A stretch of 64,000 bases of DNA, from NCBI GenBank assembly GCA_036278255.1, contig DASULK010000018.1, positions 1 through 64,000 on the forward strand. The letters run 5' to 3'. Shown in pieces: positions 24,195 through 33,297 of the stretch. The translations under genes and the position numbers were made by a program. Source of the DNA: DASULK01 sp036278255. GTDB lineage: Bacteria; Actinomycetota; Actinomycetes; Mycobacteriales; Micromonosporaceae. The notes below the pieces were generated by a model that made no database searches, was not told the origin of the DNA, and worked only from the letters and a program-made list of their open reading frames with translations. Numbering within the stretch: the first letter of the stretch is position 1; each line of letters begins with the position of its first letter.

Positions 24195-26726
24195 TTACTG
24201 CCTATCGGGAGGGAAGAGCCGTTTGACGGCTTCGTTGACGAGGACGTACGCGATGGTCAGGACGGCGAGGGCAGCCAGAATCGCGCCGTTGAGCGGGGCG
24301 AGTCCGAGCGGTCCGGCGAGCGGGGTGTACGGCACCGCGACGGTCACCGCCGCCAAGGCGCTGCTGGTGATCAGCAACGGGCGGGCCGGCCGGCTGCGGA
24401 AGAACGGCCGGTTGGTGCGCAACACCATGAGCACGGCGATCTCCGTGACGGTGAATTCGATGAACCAGCCGGTGCGGAAGACCGCGGCGTTGGCGTTGAA
24501 GACCATCCGCAAGACCAGGTACGTGCCGAGGTCGAAGAGCACGCTGATGGTGCCGAACACCAGCATGAAGTTGCGGATTCCCTTCACCGTCGAGCGGCGG
24601 GGCCGCTGGATCTGCTCCGCGTCGATGCGATCGGTGGGGAGGGTGGCGTACGGGATGTCGGAGAGGAAGTTCAGTAGCAGGATCTGCCGGGGGAGCAGCG
24701 GCAGGAACGGCAGGAACGCCGCCGCCACGCTCATGCTGACCACGTTGCCGAACGCCGCGCTGGTGTTGACCCGCACATACTTGAACGTGTTTGTGAAGGT
24801 CTGACGGCCCAGCCGGACCCCCTCGATGACGACGTTGAGATCCTTTTCCAACAGTACGATCGCCGCGGCCTGCTTCGCCACGTCCACCGCCGTGTCAACG
24901 GAGATACCCACGTCGGCGGCATGCAGCCCCGGGGCGTCGTTGATGCCGTCGCCGAGAAAGCCGACCACCGCCCCCGTCCGGTTCAGGGCCGCTACGACCC
25001 GTTCCTTGTGCAGCGGCTCCACCTCGGCGAAGACGGCCGCCTTGGCGGCCCGTTCGGTCAGCTCCTGATCCGAGAGGCGGTCGATGTCCCCGCCGACCAG
25101 CACCTCGCCGACCAGGCCGACCTGCTGGGCGACGTGGCTGGCGGCGAATCGGTTGTCCCCGGTGATAAGCCGGGTCGAGACGCCGAGCTCGGCCAGGTTG
25201 CGCAGGGCCGTACCGGCATCGGACTTGGGCGGGTCCTGAAAGGTGAGGAGCCCGACCAGCATCATCTCCGCCTCGTCGGCTTCGCTGACGCTGTCCCAGG
25301 CGGCCAGTTGCCGGATGGCCAGGCCGAGCACGCGGAATCCGTTCGACGACAGCTCTTCGAAGCGGTGCTGGAGCGCGTCGCGTACCCGGTCCAGCGGCAC
25401 CACCCCGTCGCTGGTGCGTGCCGTTGTGCAGGCCGCCAGGACCGAGCTCAGCGCGCCCTTGGTGATCAGGGTGGGGGTGCCCTTCTCGTCGACCAGCATC
25501 GACAGCCGCTTGCGTTTGAAGTCGTAGGGCACTTCGCCGCGGCGTAACGTCGCGTCCACCGGCGGCGCCCCGGCCATGATGGCCTGGTCCAGCGGGTTGC
25601 CGTAGCCCTGCTGCAGCCCGGCGTTGAGGCGCGCCAGCCGGCGTATCTCGTCGCTCTCCTCTCCGTCTACGTCGAGGGCGGCGTCCAACCGCACCACCCC
25701 GGCGGTGATGGTCCCGGTCTTGTCGGTCAGCAGCACCGTCATGGCGCCGAAGTCTTCGATCACCTCCAACCGCTTGACGATCACCTTGTGCTCGGCCATC
25801 CGGCGGGCGCCGACGGAGAGGCTCACGGAGACGATCGCGGGCAGCATCTGTGGGGTGAGCCCCACCGCGAGTGCCAGGGAGAAGAGCAGCGACTGCACGA
25901 GTGGCCGACCGAGCAGCAGGTTCACCACGAAGATCGCGCCGAGCAGGACCACCATCACGGCGGCCAGCAGCAGCCCGTAGCCGGTCAGCGCCCGCTGGAA
26001 GCCGGTGCGGGCCTTCCGGCCGGAGATCCGGGACGAGACGCCGGCCAGTTCGGTGGAGCCGCCGGTCCGCACCACCACGGCCGTCCCGTCCCCGCTGACC
26101 AGATGGGTGCCCATGAACAGGGTGCTGGCCCGGTCGGCCAGTGGCGTGTCGGCGGGGACCGGTTCCGGTTTCTTCTCCACCGGGAACGGCTCACCGGTCA
26201 GCGCCGCCTGGTCCACCTGCATGTCATGCGACTCAATGACCCGGCAGTCGGCGGGCACCACGTCACCGGGGCGGAGCAGCACCAGGTCACCCACGACGAT
26301 CTCGCTGGTGGGCACCGCCACTTCGCGCCCGTCCCGGCAGACCTCGGTCCGCACCTGTACCCGGGCCTGCAACGCGTCCACCGCACGGCCCGCTGCGCGT
26401 TCCTGCCAGAAACCGAGCAGCCCGCTCGCCGCGATGATCAACAGGATGATGACGCCGTCGGTGAGATCGCCGACCAGGATTGACAGCACGGTGGCGCCGC
26501 TGAGGATCAGGATGATCGGGCTGGTGAACTGTTTGAGTAGCAGCCGTAGGCCGCGTCGTCGATGCACCTGGTCGATCTGGTTCGGGCCGTCGCGGGCCAA
26601 CCGTTGCCGGGCCTCTTGGTCCGATAGGCCACGCGCGCCAGCGCCGGTGTCCCGCAGGACCTGCGCCAGGTCCGCCGCCCAGAACGCTCCCGGTTGCCCG
26701 GGCGATGAGCTCTGCCCCTGCGCCAC
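24195..26726 (-). CDS. Magnesium-translocating-type P-type ATPase (MgtA/MgtB-like)
   Basis: 843 aa. It has all P-type ATPase parts: actuator TGE (177-179), VGLTPQMLPAIVSVSLS in membrane helix 4 (TPQMLP 291-296), phosphorylation DKTGT (335-339), and the hinge GFLGDGINDAPGLHAADVGISVDTA. The TPQMLP motif and the C-terminal TEIAVLMVLRTNRPFFRSRP block are typical of the P3B magnesium import group. Expected role: Mg2+ uptake at the plasma membrane. GTG 26726 has AGGAGG upstream. It is first gene of a two-gene operon with the PAP2 fusion. Confidence 0.92.
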   Translation of the reverse strand: MAQGQSSSPGQPGAFWAADLAQVLRDTGAGARGLSDQEARQRLARDGPNQIDQVHRRRGLRLLLKQFTSPIILILSGATVLSILVGDLTDGVIILLIIAASGLLGFWQERAAGRAVDALQARVQVRTEVCRDGREVAVPTSEIVVGDLVLLRPGDVVPADCRVIESHDMQVDQAALTGEPFPVEKKPEPVPADTPLADRASTLFMGTHLVSGDGTAVVVRTGGSTELAGVSSRISGRKARTGFQRALTGYGLLLAAVMVVLLGAIFVVNLLLGRPLVQSLLFSLALAVGLTPQMLPAIVSVSLSVGARRMAEHKVIVKRLEVIEDFGAMTVLLTDKTGTITAGVVRLDAALDVDGEESDEIRRLARLNAGLQQGYGNPLDQAIMAGAPPVDATLRRGEVPYDFKRKRLSMLVDEKGTPTLITKGALSSVLAACTTARTSDGVVPLDRVRDALQHRFEELSSNGFRVLGLAIRQLAAWDSVSEADEAEMMLVGLLTFQDPPKSDAGTALRNLAELGVSTRLITGDNRFAASHVAQQVGLVGEVLVGGDIDRLSDQELTERAAKAAVFAEVEPLHKERVVAALNRTGAVVGFLGDGINDAPGLHAADVGISVDTAVDVAKQAAAIVLLEKDLNVVIEGVRLGRQTFTNTFKYVRVNTSAAFGNVVSMSVAAAFLPFLPLLPRQILLLNFLSDIPYATLPTDRIDAEQIQRPRRSTVKGIRNFMLVFGTISVLFDLGTYLVLRMVFNANAAVFRTGWFIEFTVTEIAVLMVLRTNRPFFRSRPARPLLITSSALAAVTVAVPYTPLAGPLGLAPLNGAILAALAVLTIAYVLVNEAVKRLFPPDRQ

Positions 26727-26876
26727 CCCATTCTCCTCCTCAGGCTGCGGCGCGTGGTCCGGTGGCCGCTCGACGGTGCCGGGCGGGTCGAGGTGCGGGC
26801 GTGGTCGACATGTGCTCAGGTTGCCGCATCACGGCCGGGTCCGATGGTGATTTCTCCTGTCCGGCCCGAGTTTGGT

Positions 26877-26890
26877 CCTCCGACCGGAGG
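26877..26890. promoter_or_regulatory. Palindrome in the divergent ATPase/GH65 intergenic region
   Basis: CCTCCG and CGGAGG separated by AC lie in the ~196-bp gap between the divergent P-type ATPase and GH65 genes. A shared operator is possible; no regulator gene is adjacent and no magnesium leader was recognised. Confidence 0.25.
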
Positions 26891-26922
26891 GAATCGCGAC
26901 GGGGCGCGGAGAAGGAGGAGAG

Positions 26923-29415
26923 GTGGGGGAGGAGGACCGCTCGACGGTGGATCCGCACTGTCAGCTGTGCACGGGGGAACTGCCCGATGCCGGGGTCCTT
27001 GAATACCGCAACGGTGGCCCGGACACCGAGGGGGTCCGGGAAGCCCTGTTGACCGTGGGCAACGGATATCTGGCCACGCGGGGAGCCGCCCCCGAGGCCG
27101 TCGCCGATGCCACCCACTACCCCGGCACCTATGTGGCAGGGTTCTACAACCGCCTCATCTCCAACGTTGCGGGACAGCGTCGCGAGGACGAGAGTGTGGT
27201 GAATCTCCCCAACTGGCTTCCGATGACCTTCCGCCCGGCCGGGGCCGACTGGTTCATCCCCGGCAACAGCGTGCGGCTGCTGCACGAGCACCAGGTGCTG
27301 GATCTCCGTAGCGGGGTGTACCGCCGCGAATGCGTCGTGGCCGACCGGCAGCAGCGCCAGACGCGGGTGCGGCAGCGGCGACTGGTCTCCATGGCGTCTC
27401 CGCACCTGGCCGCGCTGGAATCCACCGTGATCCCCGAGAACTGGTCCGGCCGTTTGGAGATCCGTTCGGCCCTGGATGGCGGTGTGATCAACGCGAACGC
27501 CGCGGCATTCGACGAGATGGCGGGCCGGCACCTCGCGGATTTCGATGTGGGCACCGATGGTGCGGAGATCATCTGGATGGCGGCGGAGACCACGGGGTCG
27601 CGGCTACGGGTGGCGCTGGCGTGCCGGAACCGGCTCGTAACCCGCGATCGGCGCCGAGGGGCGGTCCGGCACACCACCAGCGACGCGGTGACCATCGGCC
27701 AAGAGTTGCACCTCGATGTCGTCCTCGGCGACGAGGTGACGCTGGAGAAGACGGTGGCCATCTTTACCTCGCGGGACCGGGCCATCTCCGAACCGCTCAC
27801 CGCCGCCCGGCAGGAGATCGTCGGAGCCGGCCCCTTCCGCCTGCTGATGCAGAAGCACATCGCGGCGTGGCACCGGTTGCACGGCCGGTTCCGACTCGAC
27901 GTCACCGCGGAGCAGAATCTTCAGCTACCGATCAACTTCCAGGTGTTCCATCTGCTGCAGAGTCTGTCGCCGTACACCGCTGACCTCGACGCTGGCGTGC
28001 CTGCCCGTGGCCTGCACGGTGAGGGCTACCACGGCCATGTCTTCTGGGACGAGCTGTTTGTCCTTCCGTTCCTGAACCTGCGGCTGCCGGAGCTGACCCG
28101 CGCCCTGCTCATATACCGCTACCGACGGCTGCCGCTTGCCCGTCGGCAGGCCGCCGCCCTCGGCGGCGCGGGGGCCGTCTTCCCCTGGCAGAGCGGCAGT
28201 AGTGGCCGGGACGAGACCCCCGAGTGCTGGCGCAACCCGCTCACCGGCAGGTGGCTACCCGACTACACCCGCCACCAGCATCACGTCAACCTCGCCGTCG
28301 CCTACAACGTCTGGCGCTACTGGGAAGCCACCGCCGACCTGCCCTTCCTGGCCCAGTACGGCGCCGAGTTGCTGATCGAGACCGCTCGCTTCTGGGCCGG
28401 GCTGGCCACCTACGACCCGACGGCGGACCGTTACGACATCCGGGGTGTCATGGGTCCGGATGAATTCCACGACGGCTACCCCGACCAGCCGGGGCAGGGC
28501 CTGGACAACTGCGCCTACATCAACGTGATGGTCACCTGGGTGCTGGCCCGGGCCGCGGACACCCACCGGATCCTCGACCAGCACCATGGCGCAGAGCTCT
28601 GGCAGCACCTGCAACTGACGGATGCGGAGCTGAGCCGCTGGACCCACATCGGGCGGCGGCTGCGCCTGTCGTTCTTCGATAACGGGATGCTCGAACAGTT
28701 CGAAGGCTACGACCAGTTGGCCGAGCTGGACTGGGACGGCTACCGCGCCCGGTACGGCGACATCAGCCAGTTGGGCGCGATCCTGCAGGCTGAGGGGAAG
28801 AGTAGCAACCGGTACAAGGCCTCGAAGCAGGCCGACGTGTTGATGCTGCTCTACCTGTTCACCGCGGAGGAGTTGACCGCCCTGGTGCGGCATCTCGGCT
28901 ACGACTTCGACCCGGAGAAGATTCCGGAGACGGTCGACTACTACCTGGCCCGTACCTCGCACGGCTCCACGCTCAGCCGGGTGGCGCACTCCTGGGTGCT
29001 GGCCCGGACCGACCGCCGCAGGTCGTGGCACATGCTGACCGAAGCGCTCAGCACGGACCTGGCCGACCTGAATCGGGGCACCACGCGGGAGGGGATCCAC
29101 CTCGGCGCCGTCGGGGGGACCCTGGATATCCTGCAACGCTGCTACACCGGCCTGGATCTGCGCCATGACACGCTCTGGCTGAACCCGGTGCTGCCTGAGG
29201 AGTTGGAGCGGCTCGATTTCAATATTCGCTACCGGGAGCAGTTGCTCATCCTCCGGGTGGACCGGGACCGAGCGACCGTGCACGCGTTGCCCAGCGCGGC
29301 GGCACCCATCTCCCTGGCGATCGAAGACAAGGTTCATGAGCTGAAGCCGGGGACCACGATGAGCGTGCTGCTCGGGGCTGATCGGTCCGCCGCAGCGCAT
29401 ACTTCTGCGCACTGA
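26923..29415 (+). CDS. Glycoside hydrolase family 65 disaccharide phosphorylase (kojibiose/trehalose/maltose type)
   Basis: 830 aa. N-terminal beta domain (EALLTVGNGYLATRGAAPEA) is followed by the (alpha/alpha)6 barrel with GLHGEGYHGHVFWDELFVLPFL and the GVMGPDEFHDG block, whose Glu near residue 514 is the expected acid catalyst. KQADVLMLLYLF and TSHGSTLSRVAH complete the family pattern and contribute to phosphate binding. It probably cleaves an alpha-glucoside with phosphate to give glucose 1-phosphate. No beta-phosphoglucomutase (HAD) gene is next to it, although many GH65 genes have one. GTG 26923 has GGAGGAGA just upstream. Confidence 0.9.
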   Translation: MGEEDRSTVDPHCQLCTGELPDAGVLEYRNGGPDTEGVREALLTVGNGYLATRGAAPEAVADATHYPGTYVAGFYNRLISNVAGQRREDESVVNLPNWLPMTFRPAGADWFIPGNSVRLLHEHQVLDLRSGVYRRECVVADRQQRQTRVRQRRLVSMASPHLAALESTVIPENWSGRLEIRSALDGGVINANAAAFDEMAGRHLADFDVGTDGAEIIWMAAETTGSRLRVALACRNRLVTRDRRRGAVRHTTSDAVTIGQELHLDVVLGDEVTLEKTVAIFTSRDRAISEPLTAARQEIVGAGPFRLLMQKHIAAWHRLHGRFRLDVTAEQNLQLPINFQVFHLLQSLSPYTADLDAGVPARGLHGEGYHGHVFWDELFVLPFLNLRLPELTRALLIYRYRRLPLARRQAAALGGAGAVFPWQSGSSGRDETPECWRNPLTGRWLPDYTRHQHHVNLAVAYNVWRYWEATADLPFLAQYGAELLIETARFWAGLATYDPTADRYDIRGVMGPDEFHDGYPDQPGQGLDNCAYINVMVTWVLARAADTHRILDQHHGAELWQHLQLTDAELSRWTHIGRRLRLSFFDNGMLEQFEGYDQLAELDWDGYRARYGDISQLGAILQAEGKSSNRYKASKQADVLMLLYLFTAEELTALVRHLGYDFDPEKIPETVDYYLARTSHGSTLSRVAHSWVLARTDRRRSWHMLTEALSTDLADLNRGTTREGIHLGAVGGTLDILQRCYTGLDLRHDTLWLNPVLPEELERLDFNIRYREQLLILRVDRDRATVHALPSAAAPISLAIEDKVHELKPGTTMSVLLGADRSAAAHTSAH

Positions 29416-29661
29416 TCACCGCCGAGGTGATGGCAGGGCTGCCGCCCGCGGTGTCGAAGCTTTCGGGGCCGCAATCCTCTACCAACTTGATGGCCTCCAT
29501 GGGGTGTCAGGCCATTCCGTCGCCTTGAAGTGTGTGGCAAGTCGACATGGCAGCACATCGATTGAGAGCCGTAGTTTTCCCGGAGGTGTATGACGGCACC
29601 GTGACGCCCATCACTTCGGTGTTGCTGAGTCGTCGCGGGGAGCCACTGGCGGAGGATGATC
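29416..29661. other. Intergenic leader ahead of the ABC transporter operon
   Basis: 246 bp between the GH65 gene and the ABC operon. ATCACC/GGTGAT (overlapping the GH65 stop) makes a small hairpin that may end the GH65 transcript. No coding remnant or RNA gene was recognised. The transporter promoter is likely here but no clear -35/-10 pair was found. Confidence 0.4.
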
Positions 29662-30429
29662 ATGGCGGGGCAGGCGCAGGCGATTCTATCGGCCCAGGGA
29701 CTGACCCGCGACTTCCGAGGCTTCCGGGCGGTGGACGGCGTCGACCTCGACGTCGCGTCGGGCAGCGTGCACGCCCTCGTCGGCCCCAACGGGGCGGGCA
29801 AGACCACCCTGTTCAATCTCCTGACCGGCTTCCTACGCCCCACCGCCGGCAGGATCGAATTCGACGGGCACGACGTGACCGGGCTGCCGCCGGAACGGGT
29901 GGCCCGCCTGGGGGTCGCGCGGTCGTTCCAGATCACTAGCCTGTTTCCGGCGCTCTCCGCTCAGGAGCATGTCGAGCTTGCGCTGCAGAGCGCGAGTGGG
30001 TTGGGGTGGCGATTCTGGCGGTCCACCGCGGTGATGGGCCGGTACCGGGCACGGGCCCGCGAGTTGCTCGATCTGGTCGGTCTTGTGGAGTTCGCCGGAA
30101 CACCGGCCGACGCCCTCGCATATGGCCGGAAGCGGGCCCTCGAACTGGCGATCGCCCTGGCGTTGCAGCCGAAGGTGCTGCTGCTCGACGAGCCGACCGC
30201 CGGTATGGGGCTGGAGGACGTGGACCGGACGGTCGAGCTGATCGGTCGGGTCCGGGACGGCCGGACGGTGGTGATGGTCGAGCACAACATGAGCGTCGTG
30301 GGGCGCCTGGCCGACCGGGTCACGGTGCTGCAGGCCGGCCGAATCCTCACCGAGGGGCCGTACGAAGAGGTCCGCACCGACCCGCGGGTGATCTCGGCAT
30401 ATCTGGGGGTGACAGATGCTGCACATTGA
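29662..30429 (+). CDS. ABC transporter ATP-binding protein, LivG type
   Basis: 255 aa. Walker A is GPNGAGKTTLFNLLTGF, Walker B LLLDEPTAGMG, and the H-loop is in VVMVEHNMSVVG. The signature region reads ALAYGRKRALELAIALAL, the LivG-like variant of the LSGGQ site. LivG and LivF power uptake by branched-chain-amino-acid-type (HAAT) importers. ATG 29662 has GGAGG six bases upstream; ATG 29656 is too close to it. It overlaps the LivF gene by 14 bp and heads a five-gene operon. Confidence 0.94.
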   Translation: MAGQAQAILSAQGLTRDFRGFRAVDGVDLDVASGSVHALVGPNGAGKTTLFNLLTGFLRPTAGRIEFDGHDVTGLPPERVARLGVARSFQITSLFPALSAQEHVELALQSASGLGWRFWRSTAVMGRYRARARELLDLVGLVEFAGTPADALAYGRKRALELAIALALQPKVLLLDEPTAGMGLEDVDRTVELIGRVRDGRTVVMVEHNMSVVGRLADRVTVLQAGRILTEGPYEEVRTDPRVISAYLGVTDAAH

Positions 30430-31108
30430 GAGCCTGTCGGCCTGGTACGGCGAGGCCCGGGTCCTACGCGATGTCGGGCTGCGGATCGATGCGGGCGAGG
30501 TGGTGACCCTGGTCGGGCGCAACGGTGCCGGCAAGTCGACGCTGCTGCGCTGCGTGATGGGGCTGCACAGCGGCCAGCGGGGGATCGTCGAGTTGGACGG
30601 GAAGGACATCGGGCGGCTGCCCCCGCACCGACGGGCCCGCCTCGGCCTGGGCTGGGTACCGGACGACCGGGGCAGCTACGCCACCCTGTCGGTTGCGGAG
30701 ACGCTGGCGCTCCCGCCGACCGTCGGCCCCGACCCGTGGCCGCTGCAACGGATCTATGAGGCGTTTCCCGCCCTGTACGAGCGACGCGTCGGCGCGGCCA
30801 CCACTCTCTCCGGCGGTGAGCAGCAGATGCTCGCCCTGGCCCGGGTACTGCGGATGGGGGCGCGCCTGCTGCTCTGCGACGAGCCGACTGAGGGCCTGTC
30901 ACCGCTGCTGGTGCAGCAGGTCGGCGACATTCTGCGGCAGGCCAAACAGCACGGCGTCACCGTGCTGCTGGTTGAGCAGAACCTGCGCTTCGCCACCGGC
31001 GTAGCGGACCGGCATTACCTGCTCGCCGAGGGGCGTGTCGTGGAGGCGATGGAGAACTCCGAGGTGCGTTCCCGCGAGCGGGAACTCCTGACGTACCTCG
31101 GCATCTGA
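30416..31108 (+). CDS. ABC transporter ATP-binding protein, LivF type
   Basis: 230 aa, the usual LivF length. Walker A GRNGAGKSTLLRCVMGL, signature TLSGGEQQMLALARVL, Walker B LLLCDEPTEGLSPLL, and H-loop VLLVEQNLRFA are intact. It is the second ATPase of the importer. It starts inside the end of the LivG gene, so the two are translated together; the binding-protein gene follows after 55 bp. Confidence 0.94.
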   Translation: MLHIESLSAWYGEARVLRDVGLRIDAGEVVTLVGRNGAGKSTLLRCVMGLHSGQRGIVELDGKDIGRLPPHRRARLGLGWVPDDRGSYATLSVAETLALPPTVGPDPWPLQRIYEAFPALYERRVGAATTLSGGEQQMLALARVLRMGARLLLCDEPTEGLSPLLVQQVGDILRQAKQHGVTVLLVEQNLRFATGVADRHYLLAEGRVVEAMENSEVRSRERELLTYLGI

Positions 31109-31163
31109 TAGTGCAAAACGGACCGCGAGCCAACCCCGGACCGCGGATGTGGAAGGGGTAGTT

Positions 31164-32408
31164 ATGCGCAGAACCGCAGCGGTGGCCGTGGGCGCGGCCA
31201 CCGCCCTGTTGATCGCCGGTTGTGGCGGCGGCGGCCCGCAGGGGGCGTCGGACTCGAAGCTGACCGACGGCAAGATCGTATTGGGGGTACTGAACGACCA
31301 GTCCGGAGTCTACTTGGAACTGTCCGGGCGGAACTCCGTCAAGGCCGTCGAGATGGCCATCGCGGACTTCAGAGCCAAGTACGGGGACAAGGCGATCACC
31401 CAGGACATCTCGGTGGAATCCGCCGACCACCAGAACAAGCCGGATGTCGCCAACAGCCGGGCCGCCGAGATGTACCAGCGCCGAGCCGTCGACATTATCC
31501 TCGATGTCCCGACCTCGTCAGCGGCGCTGCGGGTCGCTGATGTGGCAAAGGCGGAGAAGAAGCTCTACTTCAATATCACCGGCGCGACCACCGATCTGAC
31601 CGGCAAGGCCTGCAACAGGTACACCTTCCACTACGCCTACGACACCTACATGCTGGCCAACGGAACGGGACGGACCGTGACCGAGCAGGGGGCGAAGAAC
31701 TGGTACATCGTCTACCCGGACTACGCCTTCGGGCAGGACATGGAGAAGAGTTTCTCGGCGGCGGTGCAGGAGGCCGGAGGCGCCATTGTAGACAAGGACG
31801 CCACCCCGTTCCCCAACGACGACTTCTCCACCTTCCTGCTCAAGGCGCCGACGCTGGACCCGAAGCCGGATGTTCTCGGCACGATGCAGGCCGGTGCCGA
31901 CCTGGTCAACCTGGTCAAGCAGTACAACGAGTTCAAGCTGCGGGACAAGGGCGTGGGGCTCTCGGTTGGGCTGATGTTCCTCACCGACATCCACTCGCTC
32001 ACCCCGGACGCGTTGGCCGGTACCACCTACACGGATGCGTGGTACTGGAACTTCGACGACAAGAACCGCGAGTTCGCCGACCGGTTCCTGAAGGAGACCG
32101 GGACGCGGCCGACCTTCGCCCACGCGGCGAACTACTCAGCGGCGTTGCAGTACCTGGAGGCGGTGCAGGCGGCGGGTACGGATGACGCGGACGCCGTGGT
32201 CGAGGAGCTCGAGGGGAAGACGGTCGAGGACATCTTCCTGCGCAACGGGAAGATCCGCGCCGAGGACCACCGGGTCATCCACGACGCCTACCTGGCGGAG
32301 GTGAAGCCGGCCGCCGAGGTGGGCGAGCCCTGGGATTACGTGAAGATTCTCAAGACGATCCCCGCGGAGCAGGCCTTCCGGGCCCCGTCGGATGAGTGCA
32401 AATTGTGA
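31164..32408 (+). CDS. ABC transporter substrate-binding lipoprotein (branched-chain amino acid/amide type)
   Basis: 414 aa. A lipoprotein signal with lipobox LIAGC ends at about residue 21. The mature protein is a type I periplasmic-binding fold: KIVLGVLNDQSGVYLELSGRNSVKAVEMAIADF, then ADHQNKPDVANSRAAEMYQR, and WYIVYPDYAFGQDMEKSF. Ligands for the family include amino acids, urea, short amides and hydroxyacids; the ligand cannot be read. Its place between the ATPase and permease genes is normal. ATG 31164 follows GGAAGGGG. The nearby 3-hydroxybutyrate dehydrogenase-like gene suggests a carboxylic or hydroxyacid ligand, as inference. Confidence 0.92.
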   Translation: MRRTAAVAVGAATALLIAGCGGGGPQGASDSKLTDGKIVLGVLNDQSGVYLELSGRNSVKAVEMAIADFRAKYGDKAITQDISVESADHQNKPDVANSRAAEMYQRRAVDIILDVPTSSAALRVADVAKAEKKLYFNITGATTDLTGKACNRYTFHYAYDTYMLANGTGRTVTEQGAKNWYIVYPDYAFGQDMEKSFSAAVQEAGGAIVDKDATPFPNDDFSTFLLKAPTLDPKPDVLGTMQAGADLVNLVKQYNEFKLRDKGVGLSVGLMFLTDIHSLTPDALAGTTYTDAWYWNFDDKNREFADRFLKETGTRPTFAHAANYSAALQYLEAVQAAGTDDADAVVEELEGKTVEDIFLRNGKIRAEDHRVIHDAYLAEVKPAAEVGEPWDYVKILKTIPAEQAFRAPSDECKL

Positions 32409-32415
32409 TGGGGCG

Positions 32416-33297
32416 ATGACCGGCTTTCTGCTGCATACGTTCAACGGGTTGGTGAGCGGGGCGTTCTACGCCCTGCTCGCCCTCGGCCTCGCCGTGATCT
32501 TCGGGATGCTGCGGGTCGTCAACTTTGCACACGGCGCCTTCTACATGCTCGGCGCCTTCGGTGCATACGTCCTGCTCACCGAGGCCGGAGTGCCGTTCTG
32601 GGCGGCTCTGGTGATCGTGCCGGTCGGGCTGGGGCTGCTCGGGATGGTTCTGGAACGGTTGTTCATCCACCGGTTGAGCCGGCTGGATCCGCTCTACAAC
32701 TTCCTGCTGACCTTCGGGGTGACGCTGATCCTGCAGGACCTGGTGAAGCTCAAGTACGGCGTGCAGTCCAGCCCCTACGCCACGCCGGCTGAGCTGAGCG
32801 GGTCGATCAACCTCGGCCTCTTCGACTTTCCCACCTACCGGGTTTTCGTGCTCGGGTTCGCGATCCTGCTCTGCGCCGGTGTGTGGTGGCTGCTCGGCCA
32901 CACCCGGATCGGCATGGTGGTGCGGGCGTCGACTGAGCGCCCAGAGCTCACCGGGGCCCTCGGCATCAACGTGGGCCGCTGGGTGACGCCGGTCTTCGGG
33001 TTCGGTATCGCGTTGGCGGCGCTGGCCGGGGTGCTGGCCGCGCCGATGCGTGCGGTCAACCCGCTGATGGGTGTCGACCTCATCATCGTGGTCTTCGCCG
33101 TCGTGGTGATCGGCGGGCTCGGCTCGATTTTCGGATCGGTGGCTGCCGGCTTCGGCGTCGGGCTGGTGCAGTCCTGGGGCGAGGCCTACTTGTCGGACTG
33201 GCCGGTTCTGGCGCAGACGCTGGTCTTCATCGTGATGGCCGCCGTGCTGCTGTGGCGTCCGGCCGGCCTCTTCGGACGGGAGGAAGCACCGGCATGA
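32416..33297 (+). CDS. ABC transporter permease, LivH type
   Basis: 293 aa, about eight membrane helices. The N-terminal block FNGLVSGAFYALLALGLAVIFGMLRVVNFAHGAFYMLGAF is diagnostic for LivH permeases. The cytoplasmic coupling loop is near VRASTERPELTGALGINV. It starts 7 bp after the lipoprotein stop, and its own stop overlaps the LivM start (ATGA). Confidence 0.94.
   Translation: MTGFLLHTFNGLVSGAFYALLALGLAVIFGMLRVVNFAHGAFYMLGAFGAYVLLTEAGVPFWAALVIVPVGLGLLGMVLERLFIHRLSRLDPLYNFLLTFGVTLILQDLVKLKYGVQSSPYATPAELSGSINLGLFDFPTYRVFVLGFAILLCAGVWWLLGHTRIGMVVRASTERPELTGALGINVGRWVTPVFGFGIALAALAGVLAAPMRAVNPLMGVDLIIVVFAVVVIGGLGSIFGSVAAGFGVGLVQSWGEAYLSDWPVLAQTLVFIVMAAVLLWRPAGLFGREEAPA

Noticed and set aside
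26727..26922. Possible DosR-like or magnesium-sensing sites between the ATPase and GH65 genes
   Set aside because: Some GG-CC spaced motifs exist, but none matches a recognised consensus well enough; no magnesium leader (M-box) structure was identifiable.
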